Positions 54,795 to 54,922 of a stretch of 54,922 bases of DNA are shown piece after piece. The stretch comes from Aeromonas sanarellii. GTDB taxonomy: Bacteria; Pseudomonadota; Gammaproteobacteria; Enterobacterales; Aeromonadaceae. Within the stretch, counting starts at the first letter, position 1. Each line of letters starts with the position of its first letter. The position numbers and the translations under genes are program-made. The notes under the pieces are model-generated. The model was not told the DNA's origin, did not search any database, and saw only the letters and a list, made by a program, of their open reading frames with translations. The stretch covers positions 1-54,922 of the forward strand of contig NZ_CDBN01000045.1 in the NCBI RefSeq assembly GCF_000820085.1, in the 5' to 3' direction.

Positions 54795-54922
<128 letters not shown>

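Overview
The window is high-GC, densely coding chromosomal DNA from a gammaproteobacterium. Gene order and protein similarity point to Aeromonas or a close relative: yejK/yejLM, maoP-hdfR, aroF-tyrA, a complete glp regulon, cydABX, rluF and gdhA all resemble enteric/Vibrio orthologues but in a much more GC-rich background. I saw no tRNA, rRNA, CRISPR array, insertion sequence, integrase or phage gene. Genus assignment is inference from memory of families, not from a search.

Layout. 1-9.6 kb: end of an amino-acid ABC binding protein, acpH, a secreted amidohydrolase, an envelope-quality group (DUF2069, ArsC-like YfgD, TlpA-like lipoprotein, BepA protease, TusA-like protein, PerM), a MipA/OmpV outer-membrane protein and an alpha/beta hydrolase. 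9.7-16.3 kb: PPK2 polyphosphate kinase convergent with a malE-malF-malG-malK maltose importer operon. 16.3-22.1 kb: nucleoid protein YejK, divergent yejL-yejM (envelope/LPS control), ecotin, and overlapping maoP-hdfR. 22.1-24.7 kb: aroF-tyrA, tyrosine biosynthesis, with TyrR-box-like sites. 24.8-33.1 kb: glycerol-3-phosphate regulon: glpQ, glpD, glpR, glpT on one strand and glpF-glpK on the other, with several GlpR-like operators. 33.2-38.1 kb: yafC, four small metabolic genes ending in dkgB, and an MFS exporter. 38.1-45.2 kb: cydABX (bd oxidase) divergent from a MocR-type regulator, then a four-gene unit of AcfC-like binding protein, lipoprotein, ECF sigma factor and anti-sigma factor. 45.2-54.9 kb: GNAT, DUF533, EamA exporter, small secreted protein, YciA-like thioesterase, YbaM, GyrI-like protein, a LysR regulator divergent from deaminase-MFS, rluF, gdhA and the end of a VOC protein.

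Most interesting point: malK is bracketed by degenerate second copies of the 3' ends of BOTH neighbouring genes (ppk2 on the left, malG on the right). The malG tail still encodes the same last 13 residues and differs only by synonymous changes. This looks like a malK-containing segment from a diverged relative that recombined into the locus, leaving the tails of its own ppk2 and malG as scars. Other points worth checking: a direct/inverted-repeat operator in the only intergenic region between cydABX and the MocR regulator, an apparent self-regulated ECF promoter, GlpR half-site clusters, and an orphan C-terminal gene fragment before ecotin.
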